A stretch of DNA of 48,664 bases from an uncultured Bacteroidales bacterium (GCA_900319865.1 ONQD01000024.1:1-48664), one strand, 5' to 3'. Counted from the first letter of the stretch, positions 39,808-48,234 are shown. The notes: a model not told the origin generated them from the letters alone. Numbers and translations: made by a program.

Positions 39808-40731
39808 ATGAAGAAATTGTACATTTTTTTAATCGCAATGGCCTTGACGGCCGGCACTGCTTTCGCACAAAGTAATGACTCTATCGAACGTGCAAAACAG
39901 CAGGAAGCTCTCCTGAAACAACAACAGAAAGAACAGCAGGATTTGTTGAAACAGCAGCAGAAAGAACAGGAAAAATTGCAAAGAGAACAACAGAAAGCCG
40001 AACAGAAAGCCCAGGAAGAGCGAATTAAAGAGCAGGAAAGACTCCGTAAGGAAGAACAAAAGGAAGCTGAGAAGGCTGCTAAGAAAGAGCAAGACCGCAT
40101 TAAGCGTGAGCAAGTGAAGGCAGAGAACAAGGCTAAGGCCGAGCAAAAAAAGGCAGAGAAGAAACGTAAACGTCAAGAACATTATCAGGCTTGGAACCGT
40201 TTCCCCAACTTTACTGCTGACCCTTCAGTCACCATTTTGGGCAATCGCCGTATGTACACCCAGAACAGTTTCTATAACAGCACTGGTGCCAATGTTGGTA
40301 TTACTTTCGACTATCACCGCCCCATTGCCAAACGTTGGGATTTCAACATCGGTATCGGTTACCGTTTCACCTACCTCACTTATAGCCACCTGTTCACCAA
40401 AACAGAATTTGATAATGGCATTACCCGTAACTCATTCAATGGTAAGGAAGAACATAAAATGTTCAGCACCATTGTGCTTCCCATTAAACTGAGCCATATC
40501 AATAAGGACAATGACCACGGCTGGTATCTTGGTGTGGTTCCTGGAATCAATTTGAAGAAACTGAATGCCGAAGGTGCTCAATTCAATCAGTTCCGTTGCG
40601 ATATTGCCATTGGAACCCAGAGCCGTTGGCTTATCTTCTCTCCCGGTACTGAGATTTATTTCAACCTCGTACCTACTTACAAGACCGGCGACACCAAGAT
40701 CCACGAATTTGGCATCCGTTTCGTTCTGTAA
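39808..40731 (+). CDS. Secreted coiled-coil protein with C-terminal beta-barrel-like domain (307 aa)
   Basis: A signal peptide (residues 1-21, GTAFAQ) is followed by a long Lys/Glu/Gln coiled coil (about 25-120, repeats of KQQQKEQ and KEEQKEA) and then a beta-rich C-terminal domain: YTQNSFYNSTGANVGITFDY, FNIGIGYRFTYLTYSHLF, GWYLGVVPGINLKKL, with a final IRFVL ending in an aliphatic/aromatic pattern. It looks like an outer-membrane porin-like barrel with a periplasmic helical arm. No named family recognised. A clear terminator follows at 40754-40775. Confidence 0.72.
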   Translation: MKKLYIFLIAMALTAGTAFAQSNDSIERAKQQEALLKQQQKEQQDLLKQQQKEQEKLQREQQKAEQKAQEERIKEQERLRKEEQKEAEKAAKKEQDRIKREQVKAENKAKAEQKKAEKKRKRQEHYQAWNRFPNFTADPSVTILGNRRMYTQNSFYNSTGANVGITFDYHRPIAKRWDFNIGIGYRFTYLTYSHLFTKTEFDNGITRNSFNGKEEHKMFSTIVLPIKLSHINKDNDHGWYLGVVPGINLKKLNAEGAQFNQFRCDIAIGTQSRWLIFSPGTEIYFNLVPTYKTGDTKIHEFGIRFVL

Positions 40732-40753
40732 AAGACCTAATAAAATGTTTTAT

Positions 40754-40780
40754 AGCCTCGCCTTTTGGCGGGGCTTTTTT
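40754..40780 (+). terminator. Rho-independent terminator of the coiled-coil/barrel gene
   Basis: AGCCTCGCC (40754-40762), loop TTTT, GGCGGGGCT (40767-40775), then a T-run to 40780. One G-T pair in the stem. Confidence 0.88.
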
Positions 40781-40945
40781 GTTTTTTGTGCCTATCCACC
40801 TATTCAATTTGGCAGAGTTTGCTTTTTGTATTTATCTCGTTGTCTGTATGATGCGGCATATGTTAGCCGATAAATCAAAGTGTCAGGAATTTTTTTAGAA
40901 AAAAAATATGCCTTAGGACAATAATATAATGATAATGCCGTTATG

Positions 40946-40963
40946 TAACTAAAAAACTAGTTA
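40946..40963 (+). promoter_or_regulatory. Palindromic operator upstream of the BlaI-type gene
   Basis: TAACTA-AAAAAC-TAGTTA is a perfect inverted repeat with a 6-bp centre, 19 bases before the ATG at 40983. BlaI/MecI repressors usually bind such dyads near their own promoter, so autoregulation is likely. The sequence differs from the classic TACA-TGTA core, so the link is inferred from position. Confidence 0.6.
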
Positions 40964-40982
40964 TACAATATATTTTATAGTT

Positions 40983-41351
40983 ATGGATGTAAAAGATGAT
41001 TTAGAATTAACCAAATCGGAAGAGCAAGTGATGCAGGCTCTATGGTCGATAGGTAAAGGGTTTGCCAACGAGATAGTTGCAGCGGTAGAGGAGCCCAAGC
41101 CGGCATACAATACCATTCTTACAGTGGTAAGGCTCCTTGAACGAAAAGGTTTTGTAGGACACGAGACCTATAATAAATCCAATTTGTATTATCCCCTCAT
41201 CAGTCGAGACGATTATTCTTCGCGTATTTTGGGCCATTTGGCAAACCGTTTCTTTGGTTCGTCGTTCCGCAATATAGTGTCGTTTTTGGTGGATAAGAAG
41301 GCTGTTTCGCTCGAAGAGCTTGACGCTTTGATAAAGGAGGTTGAGAAATGA
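40983..41351 (+). CDS. BlaI/MecI/CopY family transcriptional repressor (122 aa)
   Basis: Winged-helix protein of the usual length. Features are LTKSEEQVMQALWSIGKGFA, the recognition region YNTILTVVRLLERKGFVGHE, then the YYPLISRDDYSSRILGHLAN dimer-linker segment and a final helical dimerisation tail (DKKAVSLEELDALIKEVEK). It represses the operon it heads; removal would be triggered by the adjacent M56 protein. The stop overlaps the next start as ATGA (41348-41351). Confidence 0.92.
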   Translation: MDVKDDLELTKSEEQVMQALWSIGKGFANEIVAAVEEPKPAYNTILTVVRLLERKGFVGHETYNKSNLYYPLISRDDYSSRILGHLANRFFGSSFRNIVSFLVDKKAVSLEELDALIKEVEK

Positions 41352-42925
41352 CACGCTATCTGCTTTTTGCCGTTCTCGGCACAGCTTTGTTCTGGATTGC
41401 CTACCGTTTGCTCTTGCGGAAGGAGCATTGTCTGCGACTGAACCGCATCTTCTTGTTGGCAACGCTGGTGCTGAGCCTGCTGTTGCCACTGGTGCACCCT
41501 CGGGTGGCTGTTGGCTCCCCCACGGCAATAGGAGGTGGGGGCTATTTGCTCGATTTATCCGGTTTGGGTGACACGCCTGAAGCATCTATAAATAATCAAT
41601 CCCTTATCAGTGCAGAGGTGTCGGCCCCACATGGTGTTGACGTGTGGCAGGTACTGGGTATTATATATGGGGTCGGGGTGGCTTTGTGTGTTCTGCTGCT
41701 AGGTGAGCGTTACGTTGTGCTGTGGCGCAAACTGAGCAAGTACAAGTTTGTCCCCGATGGGCGCTTCCGCGAGGCTGTGACCGACAGGGATGAGCCGTCG
41801 TTCTCTTTTTTCCGCTATATTGTGGCAGGACGCGGAGGTATGTCCGATACCGAGCTGCAACTGGTGCTGAAACATGAACGCCTGCACGCTGCACAGGGGC
41901 ACAGTTGGGACATCCTGTTGGTGCAGCTGGTGTGCTGCCTGTTGTGGTTCGACCCGTTTGTGTGGCTGTATGGACGCGATTTGCGCGAAGTGCATGAATA
42001 CCTGGCCGACGAGGCGGTACTGCAATCGGGCGGCGAGGGCGAATACAAGAGCTACCTCCGTTTGCTTTATTGTCAAACAACCGGGATGCAGTATGTCCCG
42101 ATAGTCAATAGTTTTCATTTTTCAACAATCAAAAACCGTATTTCCATGATGAAACAACCTAAATCCCACAGAGGCTGGGTCAAGGCGTTTGCTGCCTTGC
42201 CTGTGGCAGCATTACTGCTGTTTGCCAATTGCAAGAACCAGGAGCCTGCTCAAGAGCAGGCCACCATCCCCGACGGCAGGTATGAGGTGTCACCGTTCAT
42301 CGACACTTACCGCGACGGACAGTTGGTGGAACGCGAATTTATGGGCGTTCTGCTTCCGCTCGAGGAACTGGATAAACACAAGGTGTTTGCCGACTCGGCC
42401 GAGGCCGTCCGCTTTGTTGAAGGACTTGGGTCTTCAGTAAAAGCAATCATCAATCCCATGAAATGCATAGATGAGGATAAAATAGAATTAGTAGGACCGT
42501 CATCGAAATCAATAGCCAATCCCATAGCGAAAAGCGATGATAATCCGTCGGCACGTTGGTACGACGTGGCGTGGAGCGAGGACACGGCAAGTTTATCTTG
42601 GTGGAACGAGGAGGATGCAATGAATATTTTTACCCTTGCCGAGTATCCGGGAGGTATGAATGCTATGGTCGACTACGTTGCCAATTCGGTCGTATATCCC
42701 GAGAAGGCCAAGGCCGATAATGTGCAGGGTAAGGTGTATGTGCAGTTTGTCGTTGATACCGACGGCAGTATAGCGGAGGCCGCTGTGTTGCATGGCGTTG
42801 GTGGCGAGTGCGACGATGAGGCGTTGCGGGTAGTGAAGTCCATGCCGAAATGGCAGCCCGCCACATTCAAGGGCAAGCCAGTACGGTCGAAGTATGTGAT
42901 GCCTATCTACTACACATTAAAGTAA
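41348..42925 (+). CDS. BlaR1-like M56 metallopeptidase fused to a TonB C-terminal domain (525 aa)
   Basis: Membrane helices near residues 3-22, 35-51, 98-118 and 280-296 surround an M56 catalytic region with HERLH near 176, the LWFDPFVWLYGRDLREVHEY segment and the later acidic EYLADEAV. The C-terminal 85 residues are a TonB_C domain (NVQGKVYVQFVVDTDGSI ... KWQPATFKGKPVRSKYVMP). Family members sense an outside signal and cleave the partner repressor. The TonB fusion, common in Bacteroidota, may couple to the outer membrane. No beta-lactamase gene is near, so the signal is probably not beta-lactam. The start overlaps the BlaI gene by ATGA. Confidence 0.88.
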   Translation: MTRYLLFAVLGTALFWIAYRLLLRKEHCLRLNRIFLLATLVLSLLLPLVHPRVAVGSPTAIGGGGYLLDLSGLGDTPEASINNQSLISAEVSAPHGVDVWQVLGIIYGVGVALCVLLLGERYVVLWRKLSKYKFVPDGRFREAVTDRDEPSFSFFRYIVAGRGGMSDTELQLVLKHERLHAAQGHSWDILLVQLVCCLLWFDPFVWLYGRDLREVHEYLADEAVLQSGGEGEYKSYLRLLYCQTTGMQYVPIVNSFHFSTIKNRISMMKQPKSHRGWVKAFAALPVAALLLFANCKNQEPAQEQATIPDGRYEVSPFIDTYRDGQLVEREFMGVLLPLEELDKHKVFADSAEAVRFVEGLGSSVKAIINPMKCIDEDKIELVGPSSKSIANPIAKSDDNPSARWYDVAWSEDTASLSWWNEEDAMNIFTLAEYPGGMNAMVDYVANSVVYPEKAKADNVQGKVYVQFVVDTDGSIAEAAVLHGVGGECDDEALRVVKSMPKWQPATFKGKPVRSKYVMPIYYTLK

Positions 42926-42928
42926 CCT

Positions 42929-44206
42929 ATGCGGCGACTTGCCATTTTCATTTTTTTAGTGCTGCTCTGCTGCGGCTGCGCCTCGGTGCAGCCGCAGTTG
43001 GAGGGCGGCAGCGCCGTGGAGGTGGCGCGGGTGCCCGATAAGGTGTTCCGTACTTATTTGATTGAACAAGGTTACGCCGAGCCATGTAGGTGGCCGGTAA
43101 AGGGCATCGGTTTCCGTATGTTGCACCGCGACGTGGTGAGACGCACGCCTATGGGCAGGGCATTGCAGCTGCTGAATGTTCACAACATGGGTATAGAGTC
43201 CTTGCAGGGGGTGGAATTGTTCGACAGTCTGAAGGTACTTATCTGTAGCGAGAACCCCCTGCAGCGTGTCGATTTGAGCCATTGCCCCCGGTTGAAGCAG
43301 TTCTCGGCTATCGAGACACCCCTACAGGAGTTGGACTTGAGCCATTGTGCGGAGCTAAAGCTGATAGAGTTGAGCCATAATAAATTGCGGCATCTGGATG
43401 TGAGCCACAACCCGAAACTGGAGGAAATCTTCTGTGTCTTTTCGCCCGGCATCACCAGCCTTGACCTTTCCGCCAACCCCAACCTACGCACACTCTACCT
43501 TCGCCAAACGTCTGTCCAGATTGTTGATATACGCCACAATCCGTCGTTCCGCAAACTCTGTGCCCTCGACACTCCGTTGGAATACATTGTTGTGTCGCCT
43601 CATAATAGTCTTGACAGTATTACCGTCATGGTCGAGGATGGGGTAGAAGTGTGCACACTTCCGCCCGAAGCTCCCTTGCCTGAGGTACACCTCATAGGCC
43701 AAAGCGACACGATTGCCGTCAGAACCATTTCCCACAGGGCACACGAACAGAAGGTGATGACCCACATTCAAGCCCGTGCGGCCGGCATAGACGAAACCCA
43801 TCTCAGGGAGGTGGTATATAAGCCTGCTTTCACGTTCGACACACTTACAAAAAAGTACGAGGATTGGGGATTGGTACACTCCGATAAGGAGTTGGCTCAA
43901 TTCATTCTCACATGGCAGGTGTTCCTCCAGGGTCTGGCGGACGAGATGGCGGAGCGTCATTTTGATGTCGATAAGCCGTATAAAGGGCACTGTGTGGTCT
44001 TCTTTTCCGAAGATGGCTATGTCGACTACTTTCTATACAATTTCTTAGGCGATGAGCGTCCCTCGCCCCAGCAGCAGCAACGTTTCGAACAGATTGTCCG
44101 GTCCTACATCGCCAATAACCCCATAGGCTACTACGGCTCGCGGCCATTCAGCCAATGCGGCGGATTCGTCATCCAGCCCAACCACTCCAATACAGAGGGG
44201 AAATAG
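42929..44206 (+). CDS. LRR-containing lipoprotein with unrecognised C-terminal domain (425 aa)
   Basis: A lipoprotein signal (VLLCCGCAS, Cys at about 17) precedes six to seven LRR units of the plain internalin or bacterial type (LKVLICSENPLQRVDLSHCP, LKLIELSHNKLRHLDVSHNP, NLRTLYLRQTSVQIVDIRHN), at about residues 80-220. The C-terminal 150 residues (FTFDTLTKKYEDWGLVHSDK ... RFEQIVRSYIANNPIGYYGS) are unfamiliar; the FSEDGYVDYFLYNF segment resembles the end of TonB-like or carrier domains only weakly. It starts 3 bases after the M56-TonB gene, so it is the third gene of the operon, perhaps the regulated effector or the surface sensor. Confidence 0.75.
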   Translation: MRRLAIFIFLVLLCCGCASVQPQLEGGSAVEVARVPDKVFRTYLIEQGYAEPCRWPVKGIGFRMLHRDVVRRTPMGRALQLLNVHNMGIESLQGVELFDSLKVLICSENPLQRVDLSHCPRLKQFSAIETPLQELDLSHCAELKLIELSHNKLRHLDVSHNPKLEEIFCVFSPGITSLDLSANPNLRTLYLRQTSVQIVDIRHNPSFRKLCALDTPLEYIVVSPHNSLDSITVMVEDGVEVCTLPPEAPLPEVHLIGQSDTIAVRTISHRAHEQKVMTHIQARAAGIDETHLREVVYKPAFTFDTLTKKYEDWGLVHSDKELAQFILTWQVFLQGLADEMAERHFDVDKPYKGHCVVFFSEDGYVDYFLYNFLGDERPSPQQQQRFEQIVRSYIANNPIGYYGSRPFSQCGGFVIQPNHSNTEGK

Positions 44207-44243
44207 GCAACGCCCGGCTGCTGTCAGCACCGGGAGAATAGAC

Positions 44244-45542
44244 CTACAGCACCTCTTCCAGTAGCCACATGCGTGTGCTGTTTGAGCCTTTGAGCAGTAT
44301 GGTGTGCTGGTTCAGGGGGTGGGAGAGGAGGTGTGCTTTGGCGGCCTCTACATCGGCGAACCACAAGAGACGGGTGTAGTCGGGGTTGTTGTGGACGAAA
44401 GCAAATTCTGGCCCCACAAGGATGGACTCTATTTCCGTTAGGCTGTTCAGTCGGTCGGCGATGGCTTTGTGTTCGGCCATGCTGTCGTTGCCCAGTTCGC
44501 GCATGCCGCCCAGGATGGCCGTCTTGTTGGGCATGGGTAGGGTCTCGAGGTTGTCGAGTGCCACTTTCATGCTCGACGGGTTGGCGTTGTAGCAGTCAAG
44601 AAATAGGGTATTGCTGGCGGTCTGTTTGTATTGCGAGCGTTTGTTGGAGGGTTCGTATTGCTCTATGGCCTCCTTGATGTCCCACGGCTCGACGTGGAAG
44701 TACAATCCCAAGGCCACTGCTGCCATGCAGTTGTCAAAGTTGTAGTTGCCCAACAGGTGGGTGCGGACATTATAGACGTTGTCGGCCACCTCGAAGTAGA
44801 AGTGCATGTAGGGGTCGCTCCCCACAAGGGTGCCGCGTGTGTTGGCGTTGCCGCTGCCGTAGGTCACGGTTTTCAGTCCGCATTGTGCGGCCTGGGCTGT
44901 GAGGATGTCGTTGTCGGCATTGACGAAGGCGGTGCCTCCTTTGGCCGTCAGGTGGCGGTACAGCTCTGTCTTGGTCCGTATAACCCCCTCGAAGCTGCCG
45001 AATCCCTCAAGGTGTGCGCGGCCCACGTTGGTGATTAGACCGAAGTCGGGGTCGGCAATGTTGCAGAGGTCGGCTATCTCGCCCGGATGGCTTGCCCCCA
45101 TCTCTATGATGGCAATTTGTGCATCGGCCGGGATGGCGAGTAGGGTAAGGGGCACCCCGAGGTGGTTGTTGTAATTGCCCGCAGTGGCGTGGGTGCGGTA
45201 TCGTTTGGCCAGTACTGCATGCACCAGCTCCTTGGTGGTGGTCTTCCCATTGGTGCCGGTAATGCCTATAAAGGGGATGGCCAGCTGGTGGCGGTGGTGT
45301 GCTGCCAACTGTTGCAGGGTGGCAAGCACATCGGGCACCACTATGCAGCGGTCGTCCACTTTGTAGTCCGGGTTGCTGATTACGCATAGGGCAGCCCCTT
45401 GCTCCAAGGCCTGTGGGGCGAAGGTGTTGCCGTCGAAGGTCTCCCCTTTGAAGGCAAAGAAAAGACAGCCGGGGGTAATATGCCGCGAGTCGGTAGTGAC
45501 GGTGCGGGATTGCAGATAGGTCTGATATAATCTTTCTAACAT
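44244..45542 (-). CDS. murF: UDP-N-acetylmuramoyl-tripeptide--D-alanyl-D-alanine ligase MurF (432 aa)
   Basis: The Mur ligase P-loop GITGTNGKTTTKELVHAVL is at about residues 94-112. Other markers are the N-terminal TDSRHITPGCLFFAFKGETF, ATAGNYNNHLGVPLTLLAI, IIEMGASHPGEIADLCNIAD, VTYGSGNANTRGTL and LDCYNANPSSMKVALDNLET. It adds D-Ala-D-Ala to the muramyl tripeptide in the cytoplasm. The ATG at 45542 (MLERLYQTYLQ) is chosen; the frame extends to 45599 but the extra 19 residues have no family support. A promoter box is at 45597-45604, too close to 45599 for that start. Confidence 0.95.
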   Translation of the reverse strand: MLERLYQTYLQSRTVTTDSRHITPGCLFFAFKGETFDGNTFAPQALEQGAALCVISNPDYKVDDRCIVVPDVLATLQQLAAHHRHQLAIPFIGITGTNGKTTTKELVHAVLAKRYRTHATAGNYNNHLGVPLTLLAIPADAQIAIIEMGASHPGEIADLCNIADPDFGLITNVGRAHLEGFGSFEGVIRTKTELYRHLTAKGGTAFVNADNDILTAQAAQCGLKTVTYGSGNANTRGTLVGSDPYMHFYFEVADNVYNVRTHLLGNYNFDNCMAAVALGLYFHVEPWDIKEAIEQYEPSNKRSQYKQTASNTLFLDCYNANPSSMKVALDNLETLPMPNKTAILGGMRELGNDSMAEHKAIADRLNSLTEIESILVGPEFAFVHNNPDYTRLLWFADVEAAKAHLLSHPLNQHTILLKGSNSTRMWLLEEVL

Positions 45543-45596
45543 GTATGTGTTTGATAATATAAATGGATTGGGTGACAATCCTTGTTGTTTTGCTTG

Positions 45597-45604
45597 CAAA
45601 TTTA
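45597..45604 (-). promoter_or_regulatory. -7 promoter box for murF
   Basis: On the minus strand TAAATTTG (45604-45597) fits TAnnTTTG, 55 bases upstream of the start at 45542. An upstream TTTG box at the right distance is not evident. Confidence 0.5.
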
Positions 45605-46105
45605 CACAAATTTCATAACATATACGCAGACGCGGCGAGAAAAATAATATATTACACGAATTATCACGATTTTACCATTAATTAAAGAATGAATAAAACC
45701 TTGCAATTTGTGTTCTCTTTCGGCGGAAAGACACAAAATTGTACCGGTAAAAGTACAAAAATCGACATGGATTGTACCCTTTTAAGTTCCAAACAACGCT
45801 AACCCTAATGACCGATTGGGGTTTAATGGATACATGTGCTTCTTGGAATAGCCCTGACCTCCAATCATGTTTTTCCCGTCTCACATCCAGCTCCCTTTGC
45901 CTTTCAGCTCAAACCAACGCCATAATAGGCATATTACCACCGCTCTGGTGAAGAAGAGCTTGTTAATAGGTGAAGAGATGCTGAACAGTAAGCGAAGCTT
46001 TGACAATCGGAAGTGGAAAACGGGTTGGATACGGACTGAAACTGGAACCCACCAAGAGGAAAGGCAAATCCGGCGTTTAAATGTTTCAGTATGAGAAAAA
46101 AGTTG
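45605..46105. other. Gene-free intergenic region between murF and the structured RNA
   Basis: About 500 bases, AT-rich near 45620-45780. It contains copy B of the 53-bp element (45947-45999). GTAC-containing near-palindromes around 45743-45778 (TTGTACCGG, AGTACAAAA, TTGTACCC) are noted but not assigned. No gene is supported. Confidence 0.6.
45947..45999 (+). repeat. 53-bp dispersed intergenic element, copy B
   Basis: Starts GGTGAAGAAGAGCTTGTTAA and ends AGTAAGCGAAGCT; the last 12 bases before the end are identical to copy A at 20101-20153, and the first 15 nearly so. The middle is diverged. Confidence 0.6.
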
Positions 46106-46113
46106 TATATTTG
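46106..46113 (+). promoter_or_regulatory. -7 promoter box for the structured RNA
   Basis: TATATTTG fits TAnnTTTG. A TTTC at 46084-46087, 18 bases upstream, resembles the TTTG box. Transcription would start near 46120. Confidence 0.6.
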
Positions 46114-46119
46114 CAGCGT

Positions 46120-46370
46120 CAAAACGACAAAAACAAACTTTCGTATAATCAATACATACAACTATGTAGCAAACAAAAGAAATTAAAGACATAACATAAT
46201 AGCGATTCGTGCTATTCTTGAACGTCAAATTACCACTTGGTCTCTATGGGACCCCAAATCAAGAATGGGTTACGAAACGCCGATTGTTTTCGGCGTGGAA
46301 TAACTTGTTGGATTTGGGAGGGCGTGGAAACCCTGACGTTCAGGCAAGGAAAACGTTCCACGCTTTTTTT
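46120..46370 (+). ncRNA. Structured RNA of about 250 nt, resembling the Bacteroidales-1 motif
   Basis: Between a Bacteroidota promoter box and a terminator the sequence forms a dense set of helices: ATTCTTGA (46214-46221) with TCAAGAAT (46259-46266); GTTA-CGAA-ACGCCGA (46269-46283) with TCGGCGT-GGAA-TAAC (46290-46304), a stem with a purine-rich internal loop; and CCCAAATC (46253-46260) with GATTTGGG (46311-46318), which competes with or extends the first stem. The end is the terminator hairpin. Known properties of the Bacteroidales-1 RNA (order Bacteroidales, promoter of this type at the 5' end, terminator at the 3' end, function unknown) fit, but the family name is from memory of general features and should be treated as likely, not certain. 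Confidence 0.6.
46322..46370 (+). terminator. Rho-independent terminator of the structured RNA
   Basis: GCGTGGAA (46322-46329) pairs with TTCCACGC (46356-46363), and an inner ACGTT (46336-46340) pairs with AACGT (46352-46356, sharing one base); a run of seven T's follows. It lies 27 bases before the next gene start, so read-through could feed that gene. Confidence 0.85.
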
Positions 46371-46396
46371 ATGTCCAAATCTAAACAACAACAGCA

Positions 46397-46606
46397 ATGA
46401 AAGAACGAATCAAAGAAATTTACAGCCCTCCCGTCATTAAGGTAGTCGAGTTTGTGGTGGAGATGGGGCTTGGTGTGTCCTCCACACGGTTTGAACCCTT
46501 GTTTTGGGATGATGACATACCGGGCAGCCACACAAACCCTTTCGAGCGTGATGACTTGTCAGGCGATGGAAACCGCACCACCTCGTATGAGTTGGAACGG
46601 TGGTAA
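46397..46606 (+). CDS. Small peptide of unknown function (69 aa)
   Basis: MKERIKEIYSPPVIKVVEFV followed by an acidic, Gly/Ser/Asn-rich tail (DDDIPGSHTNPFERDDLSGD). This is the pattern of the small peptides found before fimbrillin or lipoprotein genes in Bacteroidales: short N-terminal YSPPxIxVVEF segment and a low-complexity end. There is no signal peptide. It lies 47 bases before the lipoprotein gene and is probably co-transcribed. No function is established. Confidence 0.62.
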   Translation: MKERIKEIYSPPVIKVVEFVVEMGLGVSSTRFEPLFWDDDIPGSHTNPFERDDLSGDGNRTTSYELERW

Positions 46607-46653
46607 AGATTTTAAACTAAAAGGTAAAAAGTAAAAACTAAAAAGTATTAGAC

Positions 46654-48234
46654 ATGACTAAGAGAATATATACAACAATGATAGTTGGCCTGATGGCTGG
46701 AGTGGTGATGCTGGCAGGCTGCAAAAGAGAATACGGCACTGTAACATTGGGTGCCAACATTGACAACGGCAGGGATGCCAAGGTGTATATCGACAACCTG
46801 ACCCCCTGCTGGCACAACAATGACCTGATACGGGTGAACAACCAGACCTGCACCACCAGTGCGGCACTGGGCTCCTCGGCACAGATAACCGACGTGGTGG
46901 GGAGCAACCACTACCGCGCCATCTACCCCGCCGACATAGTGGGGGATGTGGACATATCAAGCAGCAGCACCATATCCGTCACCTTGCCTCGTGAACAGAT
47001 ATATGAGGTAGATAGCCGTGGCGACCAAAAGGTGAAGGTGCCGATGGGTGCATACTCATCTAGCGAGTCACTGACCTTCCACAACCTCTGCCCGCTCATT
47101 AAAGTGGTAATCAGCAACAGGATGGATAACGACTTCGTCCTTGACCACATTACCGTTACGGCCGCTACGGCCTACCTTAGCGGGCTGTGCAGTGCCAGCG
47201 TGACGGGAAGTCCGAATGATTATATTGGGACGATGGTGCCATCATCGGCAAGCCACGATGTATCTTTGGTGTTTCCTGCTGGCAACAGACCCACCATTGG
47301 CCGTGGGGACAGGGACACCTACATCTATTACATTGTAGCACCAGCGTTTGATGAGGACGATGTGACCATCACGCTATATTCTACCACTGGTCAATATGTC
47401 ACGTTTGAGAAACATGCGTCACTCCGTCACAACAGAATGGCGGAAGTAAGTTTGACTGTGGAGCAGTGGAATGGGCAAGTCCTGCCTTTGGTCGACGGGG
47501 TGCTGCCGGGTGCCTTCTCGGTAAGTACCACGCAGCAGGTGCATTTCTCGCAGGGCAACCTCCAGTACCAAGCAAGCACCAATACTTGGCGTTTTGCTGA
47601 GCATCAGTACGACTATGTGGGCAGTGCCAACAGCAATATCAGTTCAACCTATATCGGTTGGATAGACCTCTTCGGTTGGGGCACGGGCAACAATCCCACA
47701 TTGGCCTCCACCACTTATACAGACTATAGCACTTTCGTTGATTGGGGCAGCAACGCCATCATCAATGGGGGTAACGCAGTCAATCAGTGGCGCACTTTGA
47801 CAACATCTGAGTGGAGCTACCTCCTCAACAGTCGCACGAATGCCTCATCCAAACGAGGGACAGGTAATATCAATGGTGTGGGTGGACTGATTATCCTGCC
47901 CGACAGTTGGACGCAGCCTTCGGGATGTCCTCAGTTCAATCCTGGCTATGCCACTTATGATGCAAACAACTATCCTGACTGGACACACAATAGCTACACT
48001 CTTGCCCAGTGGTCGCAGATGGAGGCTGCCGGCGCAGTATTCTTGCCTGCGGCGGGCAGCCGCTACGGCACGGGTGTCGGCAACGTGGGTGACGACGGCC
48101 TCTATTGGTCGTCCACGCCCAACGATGAGTACTACGTGTACACCATGTTCTTCGTCAGCGGCAATCTCGGCGCGGCGAACTACTACAATCGCGTCAACGG
48201 GTTCTCTGTGCGCCCTGTTCGGGACAACAATTAA
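46654..48234 (+). CDS. Fimbrillin-like lipoprotein with C-type-lectin-like C-terminal domain (526 aa)
   Basis: A lipoprotein signal (GVVMLAGCKRE, Cys near 23) leads into a fimbrillin/Mfa-like N-terminal region (residues 25-280): VYIDNLTPCWHNNDLIRVNN, HYRAIYPADIVGDV, SESLTFHNLCPLIKVVISN. From about residue 285 the protein changes to a Trp/Gly-rich module: QVHFSQGNLQYQASTNTWRF, YIGWIDLFGWGTGN, WRTLTTSEWSYLLNSRTNAS, GVGGLIILPDSW, GAVFLPAAGSRYGTGVGNVG and the final LYWSSTPND ... NGFSVRPVR. This module is common in Bacteroidales surface proteins and looks like the C-type-lectin fold used by some diversity-generating retroelement targets. No reverse transcriptase is in the window. It probably sits on the cell surface. 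Confidence 0.78.
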   Translation: MTKRIYTTMIVGLMAGVVMLAGCKREYGTVTLGANIDNGRDAKVYIDNLTPCWHNNDLIRVNNQTCTTSAALGSSAQITDVVGSNHYRAIYPADIVGDVDISSSSTISVTLPREQIYEVDSRGDQKVKVPMGAYSSSESLTFHNLCPLIKVVISNRMDNDFVLDHITVTAATAYLSGLCSASVTGSPNDYIGTMVPSSASHDVSLVFPAGNRPTIGRGDRDTYIYYIVAPAFDEDDVTITLYSTTGQYVTFEKHASLRHNRMAEVSLTVEQWNGQVLPLVDGVLPGAFSVSTTQQVHFSQGNLQYQASTNTWRFAEHQYDYVGSANSNISSTYIGWIDLFGWGTGNNPTLASTTYTDYSTFVDWGSNAIINGGNAVNQWRTLTTSEWSYLLNSRTNASSKRGTGNINGVGGLIILPDSWTQPSGCPQFNPGYATYDANNYPDWTHNSYTLAQWSQMEAAGAVFLPAAGSRYGTGVGNVGDDGLYWSSTPNDEYYVYTMFFVSGNLGAANYYNRVNGFSVRPVRDNN

